Assembly (NCBI RefSeq): GCF_003148805.1
Contig: NZ_QGGX01000028.1
Location: forward strand, 1-43,492
From: Aminobacter sp. AP02
Lineage (GTDB): Bacteria; Pseudomonadota; Alphaproteobacteria; Rhizobiales; Rhizobiaceae
Reading direction: 5' to 3'
DNA: 43,492 bases
The position numbers and the translations under genes were made by a program. Shown piece after piece: positions 34,296 to 43,189 of this stretch (its first letter is position 1; every line of letters starts with the position of its first letter). Under the pieces are notes generated by a model, which had not been told where the DNA came from, ran no database searches, and saw only the letters and a program-made list of their open reading frames with translations.

Positions 34296-34985
34296 TCAGA
34301 GTTCGGGCACCGCGAGATCTGCAACGCGACCATCGACGTGCAGCCTCCCACCGGTCATTGCCTGCAGCTCATCGAACGTCATGTCGGCCAGCTTCTCACG
34401 CAGCATGAAGCGCCCACCGGAAACGTCGATGACGGCATGGCTGGTATAGATTCGCGTGATGCAGCCGACACCCGTGAGCGGGAACGTGCAGCGCTCGACC
34501 AGCTTGGGTTCACCGCCCTTGGTCACATGCTCGGTGATGACCACCACTTGTTTCGCGCCATGGACAAGGTCCATCGCCCCGCCGACCGCCGGCACGCCCT
34601 TGGTGCCTACGCGCCAGTTGGCGAGGTCGCCGTTCTCGGCCACCTGGTATGCGCCCAGGATCGCGACATCGAGATGGCCGCCGCGCACCATTGCAAAGCT
34701 ATCGGCGTGATGAAAAAAATGCCGAACCGGATTTCAGCGTCACCGCCTTCTTGCCTGCGTTGATCAGGTCCCAGTCTTCGTCGCCTGGCTGCGGCGCCTC
34801 GCCGAAATCAAGGATGCCATTTTCGGTGTGGAAGATGGCCTCACGCCCCTCCGGCTGGTAGCGCGCGACCATTTCGGGGAAACCGATACCGAGATTCACA
34901 TAGGCGCCTCGGCGATATCCTGCGCCGCACGCCAGGCGATCTGGGTGTTGGAGAGCTTGATGTCCTCGCGTGTGTCGATGGTCAT
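34296..34985 (-). pseudogene. pcaJ: 3-oxoacid CoA-transferase subunit B, two frameshifts
   Basis: PcaJ is the beta subunit of 3-oxoadipate:succinyl-CoA transferase. The start ATG 34985 (MTIDTREDIKLSNTQIAWRA) runs to QDIAEAPM and a stop. The next frame continues GAYVNLGIGFPEMVARYQPE with the catalytic Glu in FHTENGIL, as far as LKSGSAFF; the third begins HHADSFAMVRGGHLDVAILG and ends normally at 34296. Lesion 1 lies at 34901-34908: GAGGCGCC where GAGGGCGCC keeps frame. Lesion 2 lies in a run of seven A at 34713-34719, where six would keep frame. Both are run-length changes. The gene would otherwise give about 229 residues. Its start overlaps the pcaI stop as ATGA. Confidence 0.87.
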
Positions 34986-35611
34986 GCGTAGGCCGCTCCC
35001 GCTCGGATGAGGTCTTCTTCCTGCCTAGGATTCGGGACTTCGACAACCTGATCCACGAAGATGCCAGGAGTGATCACCTGTTCGGGATCGATGCCGCCGG
35101 GCCTCAGCAATCTCGACACCTGCACCATGGTTTTTGCTGACGCCATGCACATTAGCGGGCCAAAGTTGCGAGCAGCCTTGTTGTAGGTCAGGTTACCGTG
35201 GGTATCGCCGACATGCGCCTTGATCAGCGCAAAGTCAGCCTTCCGCCAGCGCTCCTGAACATACATGCGGCCGTCAAACTCAGCAGTCGGCTTTCCCTCA
35301 GCCAACTCAGTGCCGTAGCTCGTCGGCGTGTAGAAAGCTGGGATGCCGGCCCCGCCGGCACGGATGCGTTCGGCGAGCGTGCCCTGGGGTACCAGTTCCA
35401 ACTCGATTTCTCCAGCGAGATACTTCTCCGTGAAAGCGCGCGGATCGGAAGAGCGTGGGAAAGAGCAGATCATCTTGCGCACCATTCCCGCGTCGATCAT
35501 CGCGGCTATGCCGATGCGGCCATTGCCGGCGTTGTTGTTGATGACGGTGAGGTCCGTCGGCCCCTTGTCGATGAGGGCATGGATCAGCTCGATCGGCGCG
35601 CCGGAGCCGCT
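34982..35611 (-). pseudogene. pcaI: 3-oxoacid CoA-transferase subunit A, 5'-truncated
   Basis: The frame reads SGSGAPIELIHALIDKG, then VINNNAGNGRIGIAAMIDAG and MVRKMICSFPRS through to AGAAYA, which is subunit A of 3-oxoadipate CoA-transferase. It is closed at its 5' side by TGA at 35612-35614, just before the glycine-rich loop, so the first ~25 residues (family start to GGFG) and the promoter are lost. An internal ATG at 35500 could restart a shorter chain but would lack the CoA-binding glycine loop. This truncation is a true structural break, unlike the one-base lesions in pcaJ and pcaF. The sequence upstream is unrelated. Confidence 0.85.
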
Positions 35612-35890
35612 TCACGTAACCACTTACGACTTCCCTCAGCGGGCGCAGTTTGCTGCCCGCACTGTTTTGAGCGTTCAACGGGCGGGGCCGATTCCGGACA
35701 GGCGCCTTCGGGATCGGTGTGCGATAGCTGTCGTTCAAACGCGCACCCTAGGGCGCAGTCGCAGGCGACCTGCAGCACGACGCCTGTGTATGCGGCTGGT
35801 TCGACGTGGTTTCAGTTGACCACGCAACAAGAGCAATACGACCGAGTGTCCCAAATTGCCTTGCGCTAGCCGATCTGCATACACTTCGTA
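35612..35890. other. Gap between truncated pcaI and the helicase gene
   Basis: The sequence where pcaI's start should be does not resemble pcaI or any gene I recognise. Plus-strand open frames ending near 35819 and 35869 have no family motif. The region joins two unrelated blocks and must supply the helicase promoter; no clear -35/-10 or ribosome-binding site is seen before ATG 35891. Confidence 0.4.
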
Positions 35891-38800
35891 ATGCTGAGAA
35901 TCGGCTCCGAATTACAGTTCAGCGCTTCCGATCTTGTCGGCTACCTCAACTGTGGTCACCTGACCACACTCGATCGTAAGGTCGCCGACGGCACGCTCGC
36001 AAAGCCCAAAACCTACGACCCGCTTCTCGAAATCCTGCAGGAACGCGGCGCGCAGCATGAGGCAGCCTATATCGACCATCTCCGCGATGCTGGATTGGAG
36101 GTCACTTTTGTCGAGGGCAAGGGCATCGACAACGCCTCTGTCGCCTCCACCCTGGCATACATGCAGGCGGGCAAACAGGTAGTTGTCCAAGCCGCGCTGC
36201 GCGCGCTCCCCTTCACGGGCCGCGCCGACATCCTGCGCCGCATCGAGACGCCGAGCGAGGTCCCTGGTCCTATGAGGTGATCGACACAAAGCTCGCCCGC
36301 GAGACTAAAGGTGGCACGGTGCTGCAGCTGTGCCTTTATTCGGAGCTGGTCGGGCATATCCAAGGCCACATGCCCGAATACGCCTACGTCGTTGCCCCGC
36401 TTACCGGCTTCACGCCGGAACCTTTCCGGCTTAGCGACTACGCCGCCTACTACCGCAATGTCCGGGAACGCTTCGCCGCTTCCGTTCAAGGCGATCATGC
36501 CACCTACCCGGAACCGACGCCGCACTGCGACATCTGCCGCTGGCGGAGCACGTGCGACGATCGCCGTCATGAAGACGACCATCTTTCCCTCGTGGCAGGT
36601 ATCTCGGCTATGCAACGCGGCGAGCTCGCTTCGCAGGGCGTCACTACGATGGCGGGTCTCGCCGCGCTGCCCCTGCCGATCCCGTGGAAACCGGCCCGCG
36701 GCGCGGCATCGTCCTACGTGCGCATCCGAGAACAGGCGCGTATCCAAGTCGAGGGCCGCGTGGCTGGGCACCTCCTCCATGAAGTGCTCCCGGTGGAGCC
36801 GGGGTTCGGACTCTGCCGCCTGCCCGAGCCGGACGCCGGCGATATCTTCTTCGACCTCGAGGGCGATCCTTTCGTCGGCGAAGCCGGCCTCGAATACCTG
36901 TTCGGCTACGCCTTCCAGGGCGGCGACGGCCAGATGCTGTATGTCGGCGACTGGTGTTTGTCGCCCGCCGACGAGAAGTCCGCCTTCGAGCGCTTCGTGG
37001 ATTTCGTCGCGGAGCGCCGTAAGGCGTATCCTGGCCTGCACATCTATCACTACGCTGCCTATGAGTCGGCCGCACTTAAACGCCTGATGGGCCGCTACGC
37101 GACTTGCGAGGAGGAGATCGACGCGCTGCTGCGTGGGCAGGTGCTCGTCGATCTCTACACCCTGGTCCGCCATGCGATTCGGGCGAGCGTAGAAAGCTAC
37201 TCGATCAAGCGGCTGGAGCCGCTCTACGGTTTCACGCGCAACGTGGCGCTGCGCGATGCCAACGTCGCTCTGATCAGGATGCAGGCGAGCCTCGAGCTTG
37301 GTGATCTGGCCGGCATCAATCCGAATGACCGAGCCGTCGTGGCCGGCTACAACAAGGACGATTGTACTTCCACGCTGGCCCTTCGCGAGTGGCTGGAATC
37401 GCTGCGTGCGGAGGCCCTCGTCGCCGGCGCCGATATTCCCCGTCCCAGTCCGCCCCAAGAGGAGGCGCCGCCAGACGTTAGTGCGTGGCAAGCGCGCGTC
37501 GACGCGACGGTGGCAAAGCTGACTGCCAACATCCCGGTCGATCCGTCGGAACGGTCCGCAAAAGAACAGACGCTGTGGGTGCTGGCTTACCTCCTCGACT
37601 GGCACCGCCGAGAGAAGAAAGCGACATGGTGGGAATATTTCCGATTGTCGGGCCTGCCCGCCGAAGAGCTGTTTGATGAGCGGGCGGCTATTTCCGGGCT
37701 GACCTTTGTCTGCGCAAATGGCGGCACAGCCAAGGCCCCCGTTCATCGCTACAGCTTCCCACCGCAGGATGCGGAAATACGCGGCGATGATGATCTTCGC
37801 AGTGTTGGCGGTGCGAAGTTCGGCAAGGTTGTCGCGATCGACTTTGAACATCGGCTGGTCGATATCAAGAAACGGAGCGACACAGCGGGCCTTCATCCGG
37901 AAGCGGTCTTCCAATTCAGCGATGTGCCCACCCAGGTACTCGCCGAATCCCTGGCGGCAATCGGCGAGCATGTCGCAGACCACGGACTTGCCGGTCCGGG
38001 TCCTTACAAGGCAGCCCGCGATTTGCTCCTGCGGTTGGCTCCGGATGTAGGGGGTGCGCAGTTGCTGGAGGACGGGGAAGCCATTGCCGACGCGGCCTGC
38101 CGTCTGGCCGTCATCCTAAATGGCGTTCTCCCCATCCAAGGACCGCCAGGTGCGGGCAAGACCTATACCGGCGGCCGGATGATTCTCGATCTGGTGCGTG
38201 CTGGCCGCCGCGTCGGGGTTACGGCCAACAGCCACAAAGTGATCCGCAACCTCCTTGATGCCGCGATCCGGGAGGCGGACCTGTGCGGGTTCGACCTGCA
38301 ATGCCTGCATAAGGTTTCGGAAAAGACGGACAATGTTCCCCACATCGCGTTCACGACCGACAATGGCGAGGCGCTCGCCGGTGGTTTCCCTGTCGTAGCA
38401 GGCACCGCCTGGCTGTGGTCGCGGTCAGACGCTGTCGGCGCGGTGGACGTGCTGTTCGTGGACGAGGCCGCGCAGATGTCGCTGGCCAACGTGCTCGCGA
38501 TCTCGCCCGCCGCGACCAGCGTGGTCCTACTGGGCGATCCGCGCCAGCTCGAGCAGCCAATTCAGGGATCGCATCCGGAGGGTACGGATGTTTCGGCGCT
38601 TGATCACCTGCTCGATGGGCGACAGGCGATCGGCCCTGACGAGGGCCTCTTCCTCGACCAGACATGGCGATTGCACCCGGATATATGCCGGTTCACGTCC
38701 GAGCTCTACTATGAAGGCCGCCTCCAATCCCGTCCCGGCCTTGTACACCAGGCCATCCTGATGGACGGCCCGCTTGGCGGGACGGGCCTGCGCTATGTTG

Positions 38801-39264
38801 CCGTCCAGCACAGCGGCAACCAGAGTTCCAGCCCGGAGGAAGCGAACCGCGTGCGGGATTTGGTGAACGGCATCCTTGCTGCAGGGGCACAGTGGCGGGA
38901 CCGCGACGGAACTATGTCGCCGCTCACCCTGAGTGATATTCTCATCATCGCGCCCTACAACGCGCAGGTCTTCGAAATCCAGGAACGCCTGCCGGGCGCG
39001 TGCGTCGGTACGGTGGACAAATTTCAGGGGCAGGAAGCCGCCATCGTGATCTACTCCATCACGACCTCCAGCCATGCCGATGCGCCGCGCGGTATGGAGT
39101 TCCTCTACAGCGCGAATCGCCTCAACGTGGCGACGTCGCGCGCCAAGGCCATGTGCATCCTCGACGCCAATCCGGACGTGTTCGAACCGGAGTGCCGCAC
39201 GCCACGGCAGATGCAGCTCGCCAACGGCTTCTGCCGATATCTGGAGATGACGGAGGTTCAATGA
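35891..39264 (+). CDS. TM0106-type RecB-like nuclease / RNase H-like exonuclease / DNA2-type helicase, one frameshift
   Basis: Three enzyme modules stand in one ~1120-residue chain. Module 1 is a RecB-type PD-(D/E)XK nuclease with metal sites in ALPFTGRADILRRIE and YEVIDTKLARE, QLCLYSELV, and four cysteines (LNCGHL plus HCDICRWRSTC) that likely hold an Fe-S cluster. Module 2 is an RNase H-like DEDD exonuclease (IFFDLEGDPFVGEAGLEYLF, YHYAAYESAALKRLM, YNKDDCTSTL). Module 3 is a superfamily 1B helicase (Walker A QGPPGAGKTYTGG, Walker B VLFVDEAAQMS, GDPRQLEQPIQGSHPEG, VDKFQGQEAAIVIYS, RLNVATSRAK). The first 129 codons end in a TGA at 36278-36280, but the next frame resumes at PWSYEVIDTK, inside the nuclease site; one G added at about 36259-36260 repairs it. 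Without repair the nuclease is split. Its family role is unknown; the context suggests DNA repair or phage defence. Confidence 0.85.
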
Positions 39265-39549
39265 GCGGCGAATAGGCGCCTTGCCGTTTGACAGGATCGG
39301 GGCCGTATCCAGACGGTTCGGTTTTGGCGGCAGTCCGCGAGATAGCTGCCATCCCGGAGCCGGTCTCCCGTAAGCCGGTTGGTCAGCGCATGGTTCCAGG
39401 CGCGCATATCTCAATGAATTGCATTCACCTGCAAGCTGAATTCATTTGCCTGCCGGATGGAAAGGCGGAAAACTCCAGCAAGCTGCCCGCTGGGCGAGCC
39501 CAGCGTCACCTGATCAACTCCGGCAGCCGCCCTTTCAAGGAGGGAGAAA
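39265..39549. promoter_or_regulatory. Upstream region of the Rieske-FAD reductase
   Basis: There is no gene in these 285 bases. The ribosome-binding site AAGGAGGGAG ends five bases before ATG 39550, unusually strong for this window. An inverted AATTGCATTCA / TGAATTC pair near 39416-39443 might be regulatory, but nothing firm can be said. Confidence 0.4.
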
Positions 39550-41076
39550 ATGGCCGGCAGTCATTCAGATGCGAGCGGACCCGATCTCGCGCAAGGTATT
39601 GCAATAGCCGACCTTCCCGATGGCGGCAGGCTTCTCGGCCATCGTGATGGTGAGCCTGTATTGTTGGTGCGCCGCGGCGAGGAGATTTTCGCTGTCGCCG
39701 CTGCCTGCTCGCACTATGGGGGACCGCTGGCCGAAGGCCTGGTCGTCGACAACACGATCCGATGTCCCTGGCACCATGCCTGCTTCGACCTGCGCACCGG
39801 AGAGGCGTTGCGAGCACCGGCGCTCACGCCTCTTGGCTGTTGGTCGGTCGAGCAACGCGGCGACAGGATAATTGTCGGCGAGAAGCGCAAGAAGCTCTCG
39901 CCTGCTCCCCGCGCAGGCGATTCCAGGACTCCGAATAGCATCGTCATTGTCGGCGGTGGTGCCGCCGGGTTTGCGGCCGCCGAGAGGTTGAGGCGCGAGC
40001 AATATCAGGGTCCGATCATCATGTTCAGCGATGACGAATCCCTGCCAGTAGATCGGCCTAACCTATCCAAGGACTACCTAGCCGGCACGGCACCAGAGGA
40101 CTGGCTGCCGCTGCGCAAGGAAGGTTTCTACGCCAAGAACGGTATCGATCTGCGTCTCGGGGCCAAGGTCGCTCAGCTCGATGTCAGGGCGAGCGACGTC
40201 GTACTCACCGATGGGACGAGGATAGCTTTCGACAAGCTGTTGCTTGCGACAGGCGCCGAGCCGGTCCGGCTGACCATACCCGGCTCCGACCAGCCCCATG
40301 TCCGCACTTTACGCTCGCTGGCCGACAGCCGCAGCATCATCGCCCAGGCTGGGACGGCCCGCCGCGCCGTCGTGCTCGGCGCAAGTTTCATTGGCCTGGA
40401 GGTCGCCGCGGCCCTTCGGACCCGTGGAGTTGAAGTGCATGTTGTCGCGCCTGACAAGAGGCCGATGGAGCGGGTACTCGGCCCGCAGATGGGCGATTTC
40501 ATCCGTGCCCTGCATGAGGAGCACGGCGTCATCTTCCACCTTGAGGATACCGCCACGAGAATCGGTGCAAAGGACGTCCAGCTACGCAGCGGCCGAACCA
40601 TCGCCGCCGAGATGGTCGTGACTGGCATCGGCGTGAGGCCGCGGCTGGGTCTCGCGGAAGCTGCAGGCCTTGCCATGGATCGCGGCGTGCTCGTCGACCC
40701 CTGTCTCGAGACCAGCGTGCCTGGCATTTTTGCGGCCGGTGACATCGCGCGCTGGCCCGATCCCCATACTGCTGAAAACATCCGGGTCGAGCATTGGGTC
40801 GTGGCGCAACGCCAGGGAGCAACTGCCGCGCTCAACATGCTGGGACACCGGATACCATTTACCGACGTGCCGTTCTTCTGGAGCCAGCATTACGACGTTC
40901 CGATCAATTATGTCGGCCATGCCGAAGGATGGGACGCAATCGAGGTTGAAGGCGATATCGCTGCCAGGGATTGCCTCGTGCGGTTCAAGCGTGGCGGACG
41001 CACGCTGGCAGTCGCCACCATTTTCCGTGACGGCGAAAGCCTTGCTGCGGAATTGGCGATGGAGCGCGACGTCTAG
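39550..41076 (+). CDS. Rieske-FAD reductase (AIFM3/BphA4-like fusion)
   Basis: A 508-residue fusion. Residues ~10-110 are a Rieske [2Fe-2S] domain with ligands Cys53-His55 (CSHYGGPL) and Cys72-His75 (CPWHHACF). From ~128 a ferredoxin-reductase-like FAD domain follows, with VIVGGGAAGFAAAERLRR, an NAD-binding VVLGASFIGLEVAAAL, the FAD-closing PGIFAAGDIARW and a C-terminal reductase domain (EHWVVAQRQGATAALNML). Such proteins (apoptosis-inducing-factor-like, AIFM3/AIFL) pass electrons from NAD(P)H through FAD to the Rieske cluster. They often supply oxygenases, but no oxygenase gene is in the window. It is intact with a strong ribosome-binding site. A decayed copy of its 3' end lies at 42906-43111. 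Confidence 0.92.
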   Translation: MAGSHSDASGPDLAQGIAIADLPDGGRLLGHRDGEPVLLVRRGEEIFAVAAACSHYGGPLAEGLVVDNTIRCPWHHACFDLRTGEALRAPALTPLGCWSVEQRGDRIIVGEKRKKLSPAPRAGDSRTPNSIVIVGGGAAGFAAAERLRREQYQGPIIMFSDDESLPVDRPNLSKDYLAGTAPEDWLPLRKEGFYAKNGIDLRLGAKVAQLDVRASDVVLTDGTRIAFDKLLLATGAEPVRLTIPGSDQPHVRTLRSLADSRSIIAQAGTARRAVVLGASFIGLEVAAALRTRGVEVHVVAPDKRPMERVLGPQMGDFIRALHEEHGVIFHLEDTATRIGAKDVQLRSGRTIAAEMVVTGIGVRPRLGLAEAAGLAMDRGVLVDPCLETSVPGIFAAGDIARWPDPHTAENIRVEHWVVAQRQGATAALNMLGHRIPFTDVPFFWSQHYDVPINYVGHAEGWDAIEVEGDIAARDCLVRFKRGGRTLAVATIFRDGESLAAELAMERDV

Positions 41077-41217
41077 CGCTTCGGATCGACCCAAGCGCAG
41101 CCTTCGTTTCACTTGGCTGGTTCCGGGGTCGTGCCACGCCGTAGTGCCGCTGGCGGTGCCCGGTGCGTTATACGGCTCCCACCGTCTCCATTCCGATCCT
41201 CGAGTCAGCATTTCCCC

Positions 41218-42234
41218 CTATGCGCCCACGCGATTGGCCCGCGCGGCTATATCGGCGCATCTTGCCATAAGCGCCTCGAAGGGCTCGGCCTCCTCCAGCA
41301 GCAGCCCGTCCTCGACCATACGAATGTAGTCGTTCTCCAGCGCCTTCAGCGCGTCGCCATCGGGCACAAGACGCAGGCCGCCGTTGACCGCGACCGCATA
41401 ATCGATCGGTTCGCGATCGCCCGCCTTCTCGGCGAAAAACATGCCTTTGTGGCGCGCGACCGCTTGGGCGAGCTCTCGATCCGCAAACGCAGTGGTCGCT
41501 AAGCCAGCCTCATCCAGCCTGGCGACGTCGTGCCAATGACGCGCGAACCTGTCGCCACGCAGTCGTGCCTGCAGGCAGAAGACATGGATCGCCGTCGCCT
41601 TTTCCCAGAACGTCCGCTCGGCGTGCATAACGCGTGGCCGCGCGATGGGAAATTCCACAGCATCCACCAAGCCCGCCGCATCGCAGACGACATCGCGCGG
41701 ACTCGCCGGCTCACCGGTTGAGCGCGCCCCAAACTCGAGCATCACGCTCGGCGCGACATATCCCGAACCGGTTGCCGTCGCCTCGTAGTCGATGAACAGC
41801 TTGTCGTCTTCGACGCGGATCGCCGCCGCCAATCCACCACTGGCAAGCGCATTCGCGATGGTCGGCTGCGCCGTTCCCGCCACCCACCCGGGCAGTCGCT
41901 TGCGCACTTCGCTTGACCAGCGCTTTTCCTCGCTGCGGGTCTTCGGCAAGGCCTCGCCGTTGGCGCCCACCAGGTCGGGAGCAAGTGTGCGGATATCATA
42001 GGTCAGGTCGACGTCCTCCGAAAATCGACGGATGACCCCGTAGGCTTTAGATAGTGATGTGCCTCCCTTGAAGACCAGGTGCTCACCCAGGGGCGAGCCG
42101 TAGAGGGCGGCAAGTGCCCAGACCACCCAGACATCCTTTTCGAGCAGATGCGCCGGGCGACCGGACCGGTCGGCCGCGATGCCCAAGACTTCACGGCGAT
42201 CCGCGGCCGAAAGGCTGAGGAATGCGTCAGCCAT
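41218..42234 (-). CDS. AbiEii/AbiGii-type nucleotidyltransferase toxin
   Basis: AbiEii toxins of type IV toxin-antitoxin systems are DNA polymerase-beta-like nucleotidyltransferases; they stop growth and can abort phage infection. The 338-residue product has PAHLLEKDVWVVWALAALYG, the nucleotide-binding GGTSLSKAYG and metal site RFSEDVDLTYD, all diagnostic of the family, and the later ERTFWEKATAIHVFC segment. Met at 42234 was chosen because its ATG overlaps the antitoxin stop codon by eight bases, giving coupled translation; the frame is open to 42261. It is intact and paired with an upstream antitoxin gene and an operator, so the system may be functional. Confidence 0.92.
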   Translation of the reverse strand: MADAFLSLSAADRREVLGIAADRSGRPAHLLEKDVWVVWALAALYGSPLGEHLVFKGGTSLSKAYGVIRRFSEDVDLTYDIRTLAPDLVGANGEALPKTRSEEKRWSSEVRKRLPGWVAGTAQPTIANALASGGLAAAIRVEDDKLFIDYEATATGSGYVAPSVMLEFGARSTGEPASPRDVVCDAAGLVDAVEFPIARPRVMHAERTFWEKATAIHVFCLQARLRGDRFARHWHDVARLDEAGLATTAFADRELAQAVARHKGMFFAEKAGDREPIDYAVAVNGGLRLVPDGDALKALENDYIRMVEDGLLLEEAEPFEALMARCADIAARANRVGA

Positions 42235-42820
42235 GCGCCGCCTTTCCGACGCTGCGGGCAAGCCAGGTCGGAAGCTGCGGCGCCGCCGCCACCAGCTCGT
42301 TGAAGGTGGTCTGCGGAAGTTTGCGCTTTAGCGCCAACAGCGCCGCCTCGGCCTTCTCGGGACCAAGCCAAGCCAGCGCGCGGACTGCCTCACCGGCCGG
42401 TCGATTGGCCAAGGCGAGCTGCCAGCGCGGCGCGTGCCGCAGTTCGACCACCTGCTTGCCGAGATTCATTTTCCGGGTGCGGCCCGAGGTCAAGTAGACC
42501 GAGCGGACCGGAACCTGTGTCGTGAGGCCAAGGGTGTTGGCGGCCGCCGCACCGCTGGACACGATGACTTCGCCGCGCTGACTGGCGAGCGCCTCGACCG
42601 CCTGCTCAATCGAAGGCGACCGCGTGCCAAACCGGCTCGTCACGGGACGCAGATAGACGCCACGGCCAGCGCGGATCAGTTCGCCACGCTCCGCCAGGCG
42701 CGACAACGCCTGGTCCACCGCAGCCCGATTGCCGAGGTGAAGCAAGCTTTTCGCGGACACGGGCGTACCCTCGGGCAATCCGCCCGCATGCGCCAAAATC
42801 TGTTCGCTCAACCGTTTCAT
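42227..42820 (-). CDS. AbiEi-type antitoxin (DUF6088-like)
   Basis: This 197-residue protein is the antitoxin of the AbiE pair. An N-terminal winged helix-turn-helix is evident (GTPVSAKSLLHLGNRAAVDQ, ALSRLAERGELIRAGRGVYL with the typical G.Y wing). The rest fits the AbiEi C-terminal antitoxin domain (VIVSSGAAAANTLGLTTQVP, PVRSVYLTSGRTRKMNLGKQ, LRHAPRWQLAL). AbiEi proteins repress their own promoter through inverted repeats and block toxicity by phosphorylating or otherwise inactivating the toxin in at least one studied case. GGAG lies eight bases before ATG 42820. The gene is intact. Confidence 0.9.
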   Translation of the reverse strand: MKRLSEQILAHAGGLPEGTPVSAKSLLHLGNRAAVDQALSRLAERGELIRAGRGVYLRPVTSRFGTRSPSIEQAVEALASQRGEVIVSSGAAAANTLGLTTQVPVRSVYLTSGRTRKMNLGKQVVELRHAPRWQLALANRPAGEAVRALAWLGPEKAEAALLALKRKLPQTTFNELVAAAPQLPTWLARSVGKAAHG

Positions 42821-42829
42821 ACCGATCTC

Positions 42830-42859
42830 CTGTCAGAAATATACGCAGTTTTCTGACAG
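42830..42859. promoter_or_regulatory. Operator-like inverted repeat at the AbiE promoter
   Basis: CTGTCAGAAA (42830-42839) and TTTCTGACAG (42850-42859) form a perfect 10-bp inverted repeat with a 10-base spacer, centre to centre 20 bases apart (two helical turns). It covers the -10 element and much of the spacer, so binding of the AbiEi winged helix here would block transcription. Confidence 0.75.
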
Positions 42860-42866
42860 TTTACAA
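42838..42866 (-). promoter_or_regulatory. Promoter of the AbiE operon
   Basis: On the minus strand TTGTAA (42861-42866) and TATATT (42838-42843) are separated by exactly 17 bases, a near-consensus sigma-70 promoter. It lies 18 bases before the antitoxin start. The predicted transcript starts near 42831, leaving a very short leader, and the promoter overlaps the inverted repeat described next. Confidence 0.75.
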
Positions 42867-42905
42867 TCGGCGCTTTCGTCCGACTAGATCAGTTTAGGCC
42901 CCCGC

Positions 42906-43111
42906 CGTGCGGTTCTTCTGGAGCCAGCACTACGCGTTCCGATCAATTATGTCGGCCATGCCGAAGGATGGGAAGCAATCGAGGTTGAAGGCGATATTGC
43001 TGCCAGGGATTGCCTCCTACGCTTCAAGCGGGGCGGACGCTGGCAGTCGCCACCATCTTCCGTGACGGTGAAAGCCTTGCTGCGGAATTGGCGATGAAGC
43101 GCGATGTCTAG
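42906..43111 (+). pseudogene. Decayed duplicate of the 3' end of the Rieske-FAD reductase gene
   Basis: Positions 42907-43111 repeat 40867-41076, the last ~70 codons of the reductase, with most bases identical: GTGCGGTTCTTCTGGAGCCA against GTGCCGTTCTTCTGGAGCCA, and the shared ending AGCGCGACGTCTAG-type stop. The copy has a one-base deletion near 42934, a four-base deletion in GGCGGACGCACGCTGGCA (near 43036) and scattered substitutions. It cannot encode the tail. Weaker similarity continues beyond the stop into ATCGACCCAA and TTGCTGGTTCCGG. There is no start. The AbiE pair lies between the two copies. Confidence 0.88.
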
Positions 43112-43189
43112 CGCCAATCGACCCAATCGTTTCATGGCCGTGAACTTGGCGATACTGTCGCTTGCTGGTTCCGGAGCGACCTACTGAGG

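Noticed and set aside
36067-37983. 638-codon open frame on the minus strand
   Set aside because: It is a long antisense frame inside the nuclease-helicase gene; the plus-strand frame carries all the recognisable motifs.
36277-39264. Helicase as a separate gene starting at GTG 36277
   Set aside because: The frame before it reads straight on from the nuclease module (PWSYEV then IDTKLARE); a start here would split the nuclease active site. A frameshift explains it better.
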